Source of the DNA: Candidatus Saccharimonadota bacterium
GTDB lineage: Bacteria > Patescibacteriota > Saccharimonadia > Saccharimonadales > Saccharimonadaceae
Direction: 5' to 3'
Assembly: GCA_020428265.1 (NCBI GenBank)
Contig: JAGQND010000026.1
Coordinates: forward strand, 1-9,782
DNA length: 9,782 nt
Both the position numbers and the translations under genes were made by a program. The notes beneath the pieces were generated by a model. That model was not told where the DNA came from and ran no database searches. It saw nothing but the letters and a program-made list of their open reading frames with translations. Positions 1-5,550 of the stretch are shown here, piece by piece; the first letter of the stretch is position 1; each line of letters opens with the position of its first letter.

Positions 1-1340
1 GTCAGCGTGCCGAGATGACTCGCAAAATGCGTGACTATATGGAGCAGCATGATTTTATAGACGTGACTACGCCAATACTAGCAAACTCTAGCCCCGAAGG
101 TGCACGTGACTTTTTGGTGCCGGCGCGTTTGCATCCGGGCAAATTCTACGCACTACCGCAGGCGCCGCAGCAGTTCAAGCAGCTACTGATGGTTGGTGGT
201 GTACCTCGCTACTATCAAATCGCGCCTGTTTTTCGCGATGAAGACTCCAGGGCAGACCGCTTGTACGGTGAGTTTTACCAGCTAGATATGGAGATGTCAT
301 TTGTAGAAGATGGCGAAGAAGTTCGTACTCTCATGGAGCCACTAATTGTTGATTTGGTTAAAAGCTTTGCCGGTAAAAAACTATTGAGTGAAGATATACC
401 ACGCATATCGTACCGTGATGCCATGGAGACTTATGGTTCCGATAAGCCAGATTTGCGCTTTGACATGAAACTAGTAGAGTTAACTGACGTGCTAAAAAAT
501 ACTGAGTTTGGTGTATTTAAGAACGCTGAAGTTGTAAAAGCTATACGCGTAGAGGGTGGTGCTAGCTTGAGCCGCTCGCAAATAGATAAATTTACCAGTG
601 TAGCTAAAAGTGAAGGTGCTGGCGGGCTAGCATATATAACTTACGAAAATGGTGAAGCAAAATCACCCATAGCTAAGTTTTTGAGTGCCGATGAGCTAAC
701 TGGTATACAAAATGCAACCGGTGCTAAAGACGGTGACGCCATATTCTTCGGTGCCGATAAGCGAACTGTAGTAAACAAGGTTTTGGGTAAACTGCGCAGT
801 GAATTTGCCGAGCATTTTAATCTCAAAGACCCTAGTGTAATAGCACTTGCTTGGGTCGTTGATTTTCCGTTTTATGAGATGGACGAAAAGACTGGCAAGC
901 TAGACTTTGGTCATAACCCATTTAGTATGCCACGCGGTGGTGCCGAGGCTGTAGAAGCAGCTAGTGACAAGTTAGATGTTGTAGCTGATCAGTATGACAT
1001 GGTGATGAACGGCTACGAAATTTGTAGTGGTGGCGTGCGCAATCACAACCCTGAGACACTTTATAAGGTATTCGGTGTACTGGGCTACGATGAAGCATAT
1101 GTCGAAGAAAAGTTTGGCGCTATGATAAACGCATTTAAGTTCGGTGCGCCACCTCACGCTGGCTGTGCATTTGGTGTAGATCGCATGCTTATGGAGCTAG
1201 TGGGTGAGAGCAACGTGCGCGAAGTAGTAGCCTTTCCTAAAAACGGCTCTGGCGTAGACGTGATGATGAATTCACCAAGTACAGTAGACGATGCGCAACT
1301 AGACGAGCTGTCTATACGTGTAGATATAGCTGAAGAATAA
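1..1340 (+). CDS. aspS: Aspartate--tRNA ligase, 5'-truncated by window edge
   Basis: Class II aminoacyl-tRNA synthetase that charges tRNA-Asp with aspartate in the cytoplasm. The frame is open to the left edge (residues QRAE precede the first ATG at 15), so the start lies outside the window; that ATG is internal. Family length is about 590 residues, and some 446 are present, so the N-terminal OB-fold anticodon-binding domain is missing here. Visible are SPEGARDFLVP, the QAPQQFKQLLM aspartate-site segment, motif 2 FRDEDSRADR (codons near 231-260), a bacterial GAD insertion domain (about 525-820, with AIRVEGGASLSR and GAKDGDAIFFGADK), HNPFSMPRGG, and motif 3 GVDRM near 1172-1186. The GEFYQLD and HNPFSMPRGG wording recalls the alphaproteobacterial style of AspRS. 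Stop is TAA. No terminator follows; a promoter for the next gene begins at once. Confidence 0.97.
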   Translation, partial: QRAEMTRKMRDYMEQHDFIDVTTPILANSSPEGARDFLVPARLHPGKFYALPQAPQQFKQLLMVGGVPRYYQIAPVFRDEDSRADRLYGEFYQLDMEMSFVEDGEEVRTLMEPLIVDLVKSFAGKKLLSEDIPRISYRDAMETYGSDKPDLRFDMKLVELTDVLKNTEFGVFKNAEVVKAIRVEGGASLSRSQIDKFTSVAKSEGAGGLAYITYENGEAKSPIAKFLSADELTGIQNATGAKDGDAIFFGADKRTVVNKVLGKLRSEFAEHFNLKDPSVIALAWVVDFPFYEMDEKTGKLDFGHNPFSMPRGGAEAVEAASDKLDVVADQYDMVMNGYEICSGGVRNHNPETLYKVFGVLGYDEAYVEEKFGAMINAFKFGAPPHAGCAFGVDRMLMELVGESNVREVVAFPKNGSGVDVMMNSPSTVDDAQLDELSIRVDIAEE

Positions 1341-1344
1341 GTGA

Positions 1345-1350
1345 TATAAT
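1345..1350 (+). promoter_or_regulatory. -10 box TATAAT, leaderless start of the 1357 gene
   Basis: A perfect TATAAT ends 6 nt before the ATG at 1357, placing the expected transcription start on or next to the A of the start codon. There is no Shine-Dalgarno sequence in the gap. The -35 region, inside the aspS end, is poor. Read as a promoter for a leaderless transcript covering the 1357 and 1582 genes. Confidence 0.55.
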
Positions 1351-1356
1351 TAAAAC

Positions 1357-1572
1357 ATGGACGATGCATCAATAATTACTTGGCTGGTCGTAGCGGTTGT
1401 ACTGCTCTCGGTTGTAGTTTTTGTCATACTTACCGTAGTGGTTATATTGGTTGTGCGAATCAACAAAATCGTTAAGCATATACAAGCCGTCACTAGCAAT
1501 GTAGCAGAGGCTTCGGAGTGGTTGAGTCCTGGCAAAGTTGTTTCGTCGATTATAGATATATTTCGTAAATAA
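1357..1572 (+). CDS. Small single-pass membrane protein, unknown function
   Basis: The 71-residue protein has a very hydrophobic helix at about residues 7-34, rich in Val, Leu and Ile. A short amphipathic cytoplasmic tail (RINKIVKHIQAVTSNVAEASEW...IIDIFRK) follows, ending in basic residues. The start ATG has no ribosome binding site but sits 6 nt after a TATAAT box, so leaderless translation is likely. The TAA stop overlaps the Shine-Dalgarno sequence of the YtxH-like gene 9 nt downstream, so the two are almost certainly co-transcribed and may be translationally coupled. The length and tail recall small membrane proteins that accompany YtxH-type envelope-stress proteins, but I do not recognise a named family. 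Function unknown. Confidence 0.8.
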   Translation: MDDASIITWLVVAVVLLSVVVFVILTVVVILVVRINKIVKHIQAVTSNVAEASEWLSPGKVVSSIIDIFRK

Positions 1573-1581
1573 GGAGGTTAT

Positions 1582-1959
1582 ATGCCTAAAGTTTTCAAAC
1601 TAATCATAGCTGCAGCAACTGGATTTATAGCTGGTATTTTGGTGGCTCCTAAGAGTGGCAAGCAGACACGCCGCGATATCAAAAATAAAGCGAGCGAGCT
1701 AAAAGATAAAGCTACTGACGAAGCTGGTAAACTACGTGGTGTAGCAGAAGAAGGCGTAGGTGCAGCAAAGCACGGTGCCGAGATAGTAGCTGGTGAAGTT
1801 GCCGAGTTTGGCAAGAGCGCTAAAGGTGCTGCTAGCCGTATAGCTGGCGAAGCCGTAGAGCTTGGTGATGAAGCCAAAGACCGTGCGGCACGCGTGGCTG
1901 GCGATGCTAAGCGAACCGCTAAGCGTTTTACTGCAGATGCCAAAAAGAAGCTCAAGTAA
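1582..1959 (+). CDS. YtxH-like membrane-anchored helical protein
   Basis: The 125-residue protein opens with a short hydrophobic glycine-containing helix (about 5-22, KLIIAAATGFIAGILVAPKSG) followed by KQTRRDIKNKASELKDKA. This is the typical YtxH-domain pattern: G-rich helix, then APxSGxxTR, then a charged helix. The rest (about 30-125) is a long Ala/Lys/Asp/Glu-rich amphipathic helix with LEA-like or apolipoprotein-like periodicity and no cysteine or tryptophan. YtxH relatives are general-stress, membrane-associated proteins of unknown mechanism. A strong ribosome binding site (AAGGAGG near 1571-1577) sits 5 nt before the ATG and overlaps the end of the preceding membrane protein, making a two-gene operon. 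The gene ends before a strong terminator. Confidence 0.85.
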   Translation: MPKVFKLIIAAATGFIAGILVAPKSGKQTRRDIKNKASELKDKATDEAGKLRGVAEEGVGAAKHGAEIVAGEVAEFGKSAKGAASRIAGEAVELGDEAKDRAARVAGDAKRTAKRFTADAKKKLK

Positions 1960-1971
1960 TTAGTTTTTAAT

Positions 1972-2020
1972 CTAAATAAGCACCCATACAATAACTCATG
2001 TAGGGGGTGCTTATTTAGTT
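1972..2020 (+). terminator. Strong stem-loop terminator after the YtxH-like gene
   Basis: CTAAATAAGCACCC (1972-1985) pairs perfectly over 14 bp with GGGTGCTTATTTAG (2005-2018). The 19-nt loop holds a further TACA/TGTA pairing. The T-rich lower part of the 3' arm (TTATTTAGTT) acts as the tail. It separates the aspS/YtxH block from the next, compositionally different gene. Confidence 0.8.
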
Positions 2021-2035
2021 GTGTGCTGGGTTAGA

Positions 2036-2064
2036 TTGATTTTTATTCATTTAAGTGTTATAAC
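2036..2064 (+). promoter_or_regulatory. Extended -10 promoter for the 2115 gene
   Basis: TTGATT (2036-2041), a 17-nt spacer, then TATAAC (2059-2064), preceded by TGt (2056-2058) as in an extended -10 element. The start is expected near 2071, giving a leader of about 44 nt that carries Shine-Dalgarno-like GGAGG and GAAAGGA. Confidence 0.6.
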
Positions 2065-2114
2065 TAGAATATCCAGATGTCATAGGTGACGTTGGAGGTA
2101 GAAAGGATAGAACA

Positions 2115-2594
2115 ATGAGCCAATCGGCTCTCCTTACAAAGGAGGCGGTCAACGTGAGTGCGACCGAAGTGTTCCCAGAGATAACAGTTAACGGCGAGGT
2201 GGTTCCTCTGGTTTCCGGCGTAACGGTTGTTTTTACTGCCGAGAATAGCTGGGATCTGAAAGTGGAAGTGAAAGCATATCCACTTCCGCCAAGCGGGTAC
2301 CCGAACTTCTATTTCAGGATGTTCGAACGCTGGTCTGGCAATGACAAGGTGTTGTATGACATCTTGCCTGCCAAGCGGCTGTGGATCGACGGCAAGCAAG
2401 TCCTGAAGTTCAATGGCGTTGCGTATTCTGCAGAGCGTAGCGAGATCGTACTTCTTGAACCAGCGCAAGACAAGTGGGGAGCTCGGCTCATCACTTCACC
2501 AATCCTGTACCGCACCAAGGGCAAATCAAGCAATGAAGGTGCGGCGCGAAAGTTCGAGACTGTCGAGGTTCGCCTGCCACAGGAAGCGCAGTAG
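2115..2594 (+). CDS. Protein of unknown function, probably horizontally acquired
   Basis: I do not recognise this 159-residue protein. It has no signal peptide, membrane helix or cysteine. Alternating hydrophobic stretches (EITVNGEVVPLVSGVTVVF, WDLKVEVKAYPL) suggest a beta-rich soluble fold. Composition differs from all neighbours: of 6 Ile codons 5 are ATC and one is ATA, and none of 14 Leu codons is CTA or TTA, whereas ATA and CTA are common next door; G+C is visibly higher. It stands alone with its own promoter and a GC-rich terminator. Two starts compete: ATG 2115 (GAAAGGA, 7-nt spacing) and the in-frame GTG 2154, which has a consensus AAAGGAGG 8 nt upstream and would give 146 residues. 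The longer form is listed; the residues between the two starts do not look conserved. Confidence 0.75.
   Translation: MSQSALLTKEAVNVSATEVFPEITVNGEVVPLVSGVTVVFTAENSWDLKVEVKAYPLPPSGYPNFYFRMFERWSGNDKVLYDILPAKRLWIDGKQVLKFNGVAYSAERSEIVLLEPAQDKWGARLITSPILYRTKGKSSNEGAARKFETVEVRLPQEAQ
2129..2145 (+). promoter_or_regulatory. Hairpin masking the internal Shine-Dalgarno of GTG 2154
   Basis: CTCCTT (2130-2135) can pair with AAGGAG (2139-2144) across a 3-nt loop, with a U-G pair added outside. This would bury the consensus ribosome binding site that serves the in-frame GTG at 2154. It may be a translational switch, or chance complementarity to a purine-rich site. Confidence 0.35.
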
Positions 2595-2603
2595 CGCCAA
2601 CCC

Positions 2604-2637
2604 CCCCGTAGTCGTATGGCTACGGGGTCTTAATTTT
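2604..2637 (+). terminator. GC-rich intrinsic terminator between convergent genes
   Basis: CCCCGTAG (2604-2611) and CTACGGGG (2620-2627) form an 8-bp stem with an 8-nt loop, followed by the T-rich tail TCTTAATTTT. It ends the 2115 gene. It lies 9 nt past the stop of the convergent hydrolase gene, but lacks a T tract on that strand. Confidence 0.85.
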
Positions 2638-3265
2638 ACAGATATAATTCGTTTTGTAGGCGTGTGTAGTTAGCTCCACACTTAGCCGCGAGCGCTGCTG
2701 CCATGTTGTCTAGCAGGTTCTGGCCAGTTTTAGACAAAATTGCATCGTGGGTAGGGAACACAGTTTGCGGCTTTACGGTGTTCAAAAATTCTGCCGCTTC
2801 GCTAAATTTGAGCCAAGGTGCAGATATAGGCAGAGCTAGGGCAGTGATGGGTTTTGGTGGCAGGGCAAATGAATCGCCGGGGTAGTATAGGGTGTCGTTT
2901 ATAATAATTCCGAGGTTTGCTACGGGTTCAACGTCTGAAAATATCCTAGCGTGTGTGCCGCCAGTGAAATCTAGACTGAATTCATTTATGGTACGCGTGT
3001 CGCCAGCTTGTACTGTTTCGGTGTGTATATCTGGTATCTGAGAGGTTATAGAAGAGTGAGCATATATGGTTGCATTGGGACTGTGCGCCAAAATATTTTT
3101 AATTTGATTTATGTCAAAGTGGTCCTGGTGCTCATGTGTAATCGCAACGGCTACTATGTTTTCGCTCGGAGTGAAGTCCGTAGTGTAGCTACCTGGGTCT
3201 ACGACGATTATGTTGTTTTCAATTTCTACCGTAAAACAGGCGTGCTCGTATTTTGTGATTTTCAT
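2636..3265 (-). CDS. Metallo-beta-lactamase-fold hydrolase (UlaG-like, Lactamase_B_3 type)
   Basis: The 209-residue cytoplasmic protein of the metallo-beta-lactamase superfamily has a complete metal site: HEHQDH at 44-49 (His44, His46, Asp48, His49), His105 in GGTHARI, Asp131 in YYPGDS and His173 in PTHD. The N-terminus (MKITKYEHACFTVE...VVDPG) and the PISAPWLK segment fit the short UlaG-related branch, whose members hydrolyse diverse phosphoesters or lactones. The exact substrate cannot be read from sequence. The start ATG has AGGAG (3275-3271 on this strand) at good spacing, unlike the leaderless genes nearby. It is divergent from the secreted-protein operon and convergent with the 2115 gene, so it is a single-gene unit. 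Confidence 0.9.
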   Translation of the reverse strand: MKITKYEHACFTVEIENNIIVVDPGSYTTDFTPSENIVAVAITHEHQDHFDINQIKNILAHSPNATIYAHSSITSQIPDIHTETVQAGDTRTINEFSLDFTGGTHARIFSDVEPVANLGIIINDTLYYPGDSFALPPKPITALALPISAPWLKFSEAAEFLNTVKPQTVFPTHDAILSKTGQNLLDNMAAALAAKCGANYTRLQNELYL

Positions 3266-3282
3266 ATGCTCTCCTGCATATA

Positions 3283-3311
3283 ATTTTAAACTAATTTGAC
3301 CAATTCATTAA
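3283..3311 (-). promoter_or_regulatory. Candidate promoter of the metallo-hydrolase gene
   Basis: On the minus strand TTAATG (3311-3306), 17 nt, then TAAAAT (3288-3283). The -10 is good and the -35 weak. The predicted start leaves a short leader carrying only the AGGAG site. It overlaps the divergent promoter at 3296-3324, so the two could compete. Confidence 0.35.
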
Positions 3312-3324
3312 CTCATAAGATAAT
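3296..3324 (+). promoter_or_regulatory. Promoter of the secreted protein / trmB operon (near-leaderless)
   Basis: TTGACC (3296-3301), exactly 17 nt, then GATAAT (3319-3324): one mismatch to consensus in each box. The ATG at 3333 comes 8 nt after the -10, so the transcript would start at or 1-2 nt before the start codon, with no room for a ribosome binding site. Confidence 0.7.
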
Positions 3325-3332
3325 AAATAAAG

Positions 3333-3872
3333 ATGATTTATAAGTATCTACGATTTGTTTGTTTGCTAGCTGTGGCTGCTGTTTTGGTAGTGCTACCCGT
3401 TCATGCCCAGAGCGAGGGTCTAACAACCGAGCAAATTGCTACCATCAAGCAGAATTGCCGGCAGATAAGCGCTACACTGAGTCAAATTCGTACCAATGAT
3501 GCGCCTGTGTATATCAACAAAAATCAAACGTATTTTTCGATAGGCGACAAGCTGATGGCACGTTTGAATAGTCGTTTGACTTTAAATAGTTACGACGCCA
3601 GCGACCTGGTGCGTACTTCAAGTGATTATAATCATGAATTGCAGAACTTCAGGACCCAGTATAAGGCCTATGAAGAGCTGCTTTCTGATACTATTCATAC
3701 CGATTGTAAGCGCGACACCGAGCGGTTTTATAATAAACTTGCGTCCACGCGTGATGCTCGTGGTAGGGTACACGAAAGCGCCATGAAACTCCGCGAATTC
3801 ATAAGTCAGTATGGCAATCAAGTACAGACATTTGGCCAGCAGCATTTTTCGAAAGGGGTAGACAGTGAATAG
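3333..3872 (+). CDS. Secreted helical protein of unknown function
   Basis: The 179-residue protein has a clear Sec signal peptide: basic start (MIYKYLR), hydrophobic core about 9-22, and cleavage expected after Ala25 (PVHA|QSEG). There is no lipobox, so it should be released or held by its partner. The mature part is helical and polar, with two cysteines (42 and 125) that could form a disulfide, and no recognised domain. It is the first gene of a three-gene operon: its TAG overlaps the GTG of the membrane-protein gene by 8 nt. Tight coupling to a single-pass membrane protein suggests the two act together at the cell envelope. Function unknown. Confidence 0.8.
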   Translation: MIYKYLRFVCLLAVAAVLVVLPVHAQSEGLTTEQIATIKQNCRQISATLSQIRTNDAPVYINKNQTYFSIGDKLMARLNSRLTLNSYDASDLVRTSSDYNHELQNFRTQYKAYEELLSDTIHTDCKRDTERFYNKLASTRDARGRVHESAMKLREFISQYGNQVQTFGQQHFSKGVDSE

Positions 3873-4233
3873 CGACGAAGTGGAACACGCACACGAGCAT
3901 ATAGATAAACCGTGGTATTCTAGCGAGCTATTCTTTTTTATAGCAGGTAGTTTAGTGGTGTCACTCGTACTGGTGGCGGTAAGCATGTTTATTTACGTGG
4001 CCAGTGGTGCTTCACTGTTAGACTCTAGTCGTCCTGGTTATTTGTCTGTGCAAAAAGACATATCAGATACAACTTTTAAGGGTTTTCCGTCAACTGGTGA
4101 TGTCAATCAAGGTACGCTTGATGATTTTAATAAGCTATATCAAAAACAAATTAAATCTGTCATGGGCGACGATGTATTTAGCGGTGCAGCCATGAGTGAC
4201 CAAGCCTTGGGTATAGATATCTCAAATGAGTAG
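3865..4233 (+). CDS. Single-pass membrane protein, operon partner of the secreted protein
   Basis: The 122-residue protein has a His/Glu-rich N-terminal tail (EVEHAHEHIDKPW), one transmembrane helix at about 22-46, and a soluble C-terminal part of about 75 residues. That part is probably extracytoplasmic, although the acidic N-tail leaves the topology uncertain. The start is GTG 3865, supported by AAGGGG 7 nt upstream and by an 8-nt overlap with the previous stop (GTGAATAG). Its own stop overlaps the trmB start in the same way (ATGAGTAG). I recognise no family. The arrangement implies coordinated production with the secreted protein. Confidence 0.78.
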   Translation: MNSDEVEHAHEHIDKPWYSSELFFFIAGSLVVSLVLVAVSMFIYVASGASLLDSSRPGYLSVQKDISDTTFKGFPSTGDVNQGTLDDFNKLYQKQIKSVMGDDVFSGAAMSDQALGIDISNE

Positions 4234-4870
4234 CGTTAACCCAGAAGATTTTATAATCACACGCAAGCGCAAAAAATATAAGTTTGCACTATTTGCGAAT
4301 TCACCGCTATGTTTTGAGCTTGACGAGTGGGACGGGCAGGCGATTGACGTGCTTGAGCTAGGCGCTGGCACGGGGTTATTTAGCGTGGAGCTTGCTAGTA
4401 GGTATCCCGATAAGGTTTTTGTGGCCGTAGATGTAAAAGCTGACCGTTTGCAAAAAGGTGCTCAGGCTGCCATAGAGCGAGGCCTAGTGAATATTTATTT
4501 TGTACGCGCTAGGGCAGACCAACTTTTAGATTTGGTAGGCGAGAGTAGGCCGGCGCAACTGTGGCTCACCTTCCCTGACCCGTTCCCCAAAAAGCGCTCG
4601 GCGGGCAGGCGCATGACTCACCCGACTTACCTACGGATATACGGGCAAATTTTGCGCTCGGGCGGTAGTTTTTACCTGAAGCATGACAACCGTGTTTTCT
4701 TTAACTGGAGTTTGGAGCAGCTGGTGGCGGAGCATTGGAATATAGAAGAATTGTCGTTTGATTTGCACGATAGTGAGCTGAGCGATGACTACAAAATTGA
4801 AACAACTTACGAAAAACGCTGGCTCAGCGAAGGGTTTACGACTAATTTTGTGCGGGCAAGCGTAAAATAG
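4226..4870 (+). CDS. trmB: tRNA (guanine-46-N7)-methyltransferase
   Basis: The 214-residue SAM-dependent Rossmann-fold enzyme methylates N7 of G46 in the variable loop of tRNA. It shows motif I LELGAGTG (43-50), the acidic SAM-ribose residue in VAVDVK (Asp69), the TrmB hallmark FPDPFPKKR (116-124), where families usually read FPDPWPKKR, and the C-terminal TTYEKRWLSEG segment, where families read TEYExxFxxxG. Length is normal. The ATG overlaps the preceding stop by 8 nt (ATGAGTAG) with no separate ribosome binding site, so translation is probably coupled. It ends the operon starting at 3333; pairing a tRNA modification enzyme with two envelope proteins is probably organisational rather than functional. 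The stop TAG lies in the stem of the terminator. Confidence 0.95.
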   Translation: MSSVNPEDFIITRKRKKYKFALFANSPLCFELDEWDGQAIDVLELGAGTGLFSVELASRYPDKVFVAVDVKADRLQKGAQAAIERGLVNIYFVRARADQLLDLVGESRPAQLWLTFPDPFPKKRSAGRRMTHPTYLRIYGQILRSGGSFYLKHDNRVFFNWSLEQLVAEHWNIEELSFDLHDSELSDDYKIETTYEKRWLSEGFTTNFVRASVK

Positions 4871-4894
4871 GGTCTTTACACCCTATTATTTTTT
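4866..4894 (+). terminator. Terminator of the trmB operon, fused to the next promoter
   Basis: AATAGGG (4866-4872) pairs with CCCTATT (4881-4887) around an 8-nt loop, followed by a T run (4889-4894). The trmB stop codon lies in the 5' arm, and the loop (4875-4880, TTTACA) doubles as the -35 box of the next gene. Confidence 0.75.
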
Positions 4895-4903
4895 GAGTAT
4901 AAT
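4875..4903 (+). promoter_or_regulatory. Promoter of the first winged-helix/Nudix gene
   Basis: TTTACA (4875-4880), exactly 17 nt, then TATAAT (4898-4903). The expected start, near 4910, is only about 5 nt before the ATG at 4915. No ribosome binding site is possible, so the mRNA is effectively leaderless. Confidence 0.8.
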
Positions 4904-4924
4904 TTGAGTCAAATATGACTCAAA
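4892..4924 (+). promoter_or_regulatory. Operator candidate: three TTTGAGT half-sites over promoter and start codon
   Basis: TTTGAGT occurs at 4892 and again at 4903, one helical turn apart; an inverted copy, GACTCAAA, lies at 4917-4924. The central unit TTTGAGTCAAA (4903-4913) is itself a dyad around a single G, and TTTGAGTCA/TGACTCAAA form a larger 9+4+9 dyad. The sites cover the -10, the transcription start and the first codons. The same core recurs upstream of the paralogue at 6715. Confidence 0.6.
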
Positions 4925-5550
4925 AATATCAAATAAAAAACGATATCGAAAAGCATATTTTGCAGGCTTTAAAACAGCTAGGCGAAGCGCGTTTTATAGA
5001 TCTTAGGCCAGAAGGCGTGGAGACGAACTTGTATAGTTATCACCTATCCAAGCTGGTGCGCCTAGGTTTTGTAGATAAGGTTGATGGTGGCTATCGACAC
5101 CCAAGTGTCAGGACTGCGAGTGATAGCGACCAAGCTGGCCATAATAATTCTGCGCCAGGTGGGGTGCCGACCAAAATAGTTTTCGTAGCTCAAGATGGCT
5201 ACGGCAAGACTATTTTGGCTGGTGAAAAATCGGGGACAACCCTACCCTACGGTAATATGGAGAGTCGTGATGACTCGGTGCTTGCGGCTGCCAAGCGGGT
5301 AGCAAAGCAAATATTTAGTATTGATATGCCAGGCCTTAAGCATGCGGGAGTTTGCTATGTTCGCTCTCGCTCGAGCGTGCAGCTGGTGCATGTCGTGACG
5401 TGTGACGGTGAGTCGCTCAAGGGTTGCGTGGGCTATAAATGGGTGAGCGCAAGGGGGCTGTACGATGTAAATTTAGCGCCAGGGGACATAGATATCTTAT
5501 CGCGGACGTTTTTTCGTGACCCGTTCTTTTTTGAAGAGTTTAACGTGTAG
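4915..5550 (+). CDS. Winged-helix/Nudix-fold protein, probable ligand-responsive regulator (copy A)
   Basis: The 211-residue protein has an N-terminal winged-helix DNA-binding domain (about 5-62; RPEGVETNLYSYHLSKLVRLGFV is the recognition-helix region). A flexible linker (65-84) leads to a Nudix-like fold (about 85-205). Where a Nudix hydrolase would carry GX5EX7REUXEEXGU, this protein has a decayed version (about 113-135, with KRVAKQIF in place of REUXEE), so pyrophosphohydrolase activity is unlikely and a small-molecule sensor role is favoured. NrtR regulators combine the same two folds in the opposite order. Near-leaderless promoter with TTTGAGT operator-like repeats suggests autoregulation. 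Its 3' end overlaps the convergent CYTH-kinase gene by 11 nt. It pairs with the related protein at 6737. Ligand unknown. Confidence 0.82.
   Translation: MTQKYQIKNDIEKHILQALKQLGEARFIDLRPEGVETNLYSYHLSKLVRLGFVDKVDGGYRHPSVRTASDSDQAGHNNSAPGGVPTKIVFVAQDGYGKTILAGEKSGTTLPYGNMESRDDSVLAAAKRVAKQIFSIDMPGLKHAGVCYVRSRSSVQLVHVVTCDGESLKGCVGYKWVSARGLYDVNLAPGDIDILSRTFFRDPFFFEEFNV

Noticed and set aside
972..1372. Minus-strand open frames inside aspS (972-1157 and 1154-1372)
   Set aside because: Shadows of a strongly conserved gene; no start signals and low-complexity products.
1972..2018. Long inverted repeat as a mobile-element end or attachment site
   Set aside because: A single hairpin directly after a stop codon, with no matching copy elsewhere, is explained by a terminator.
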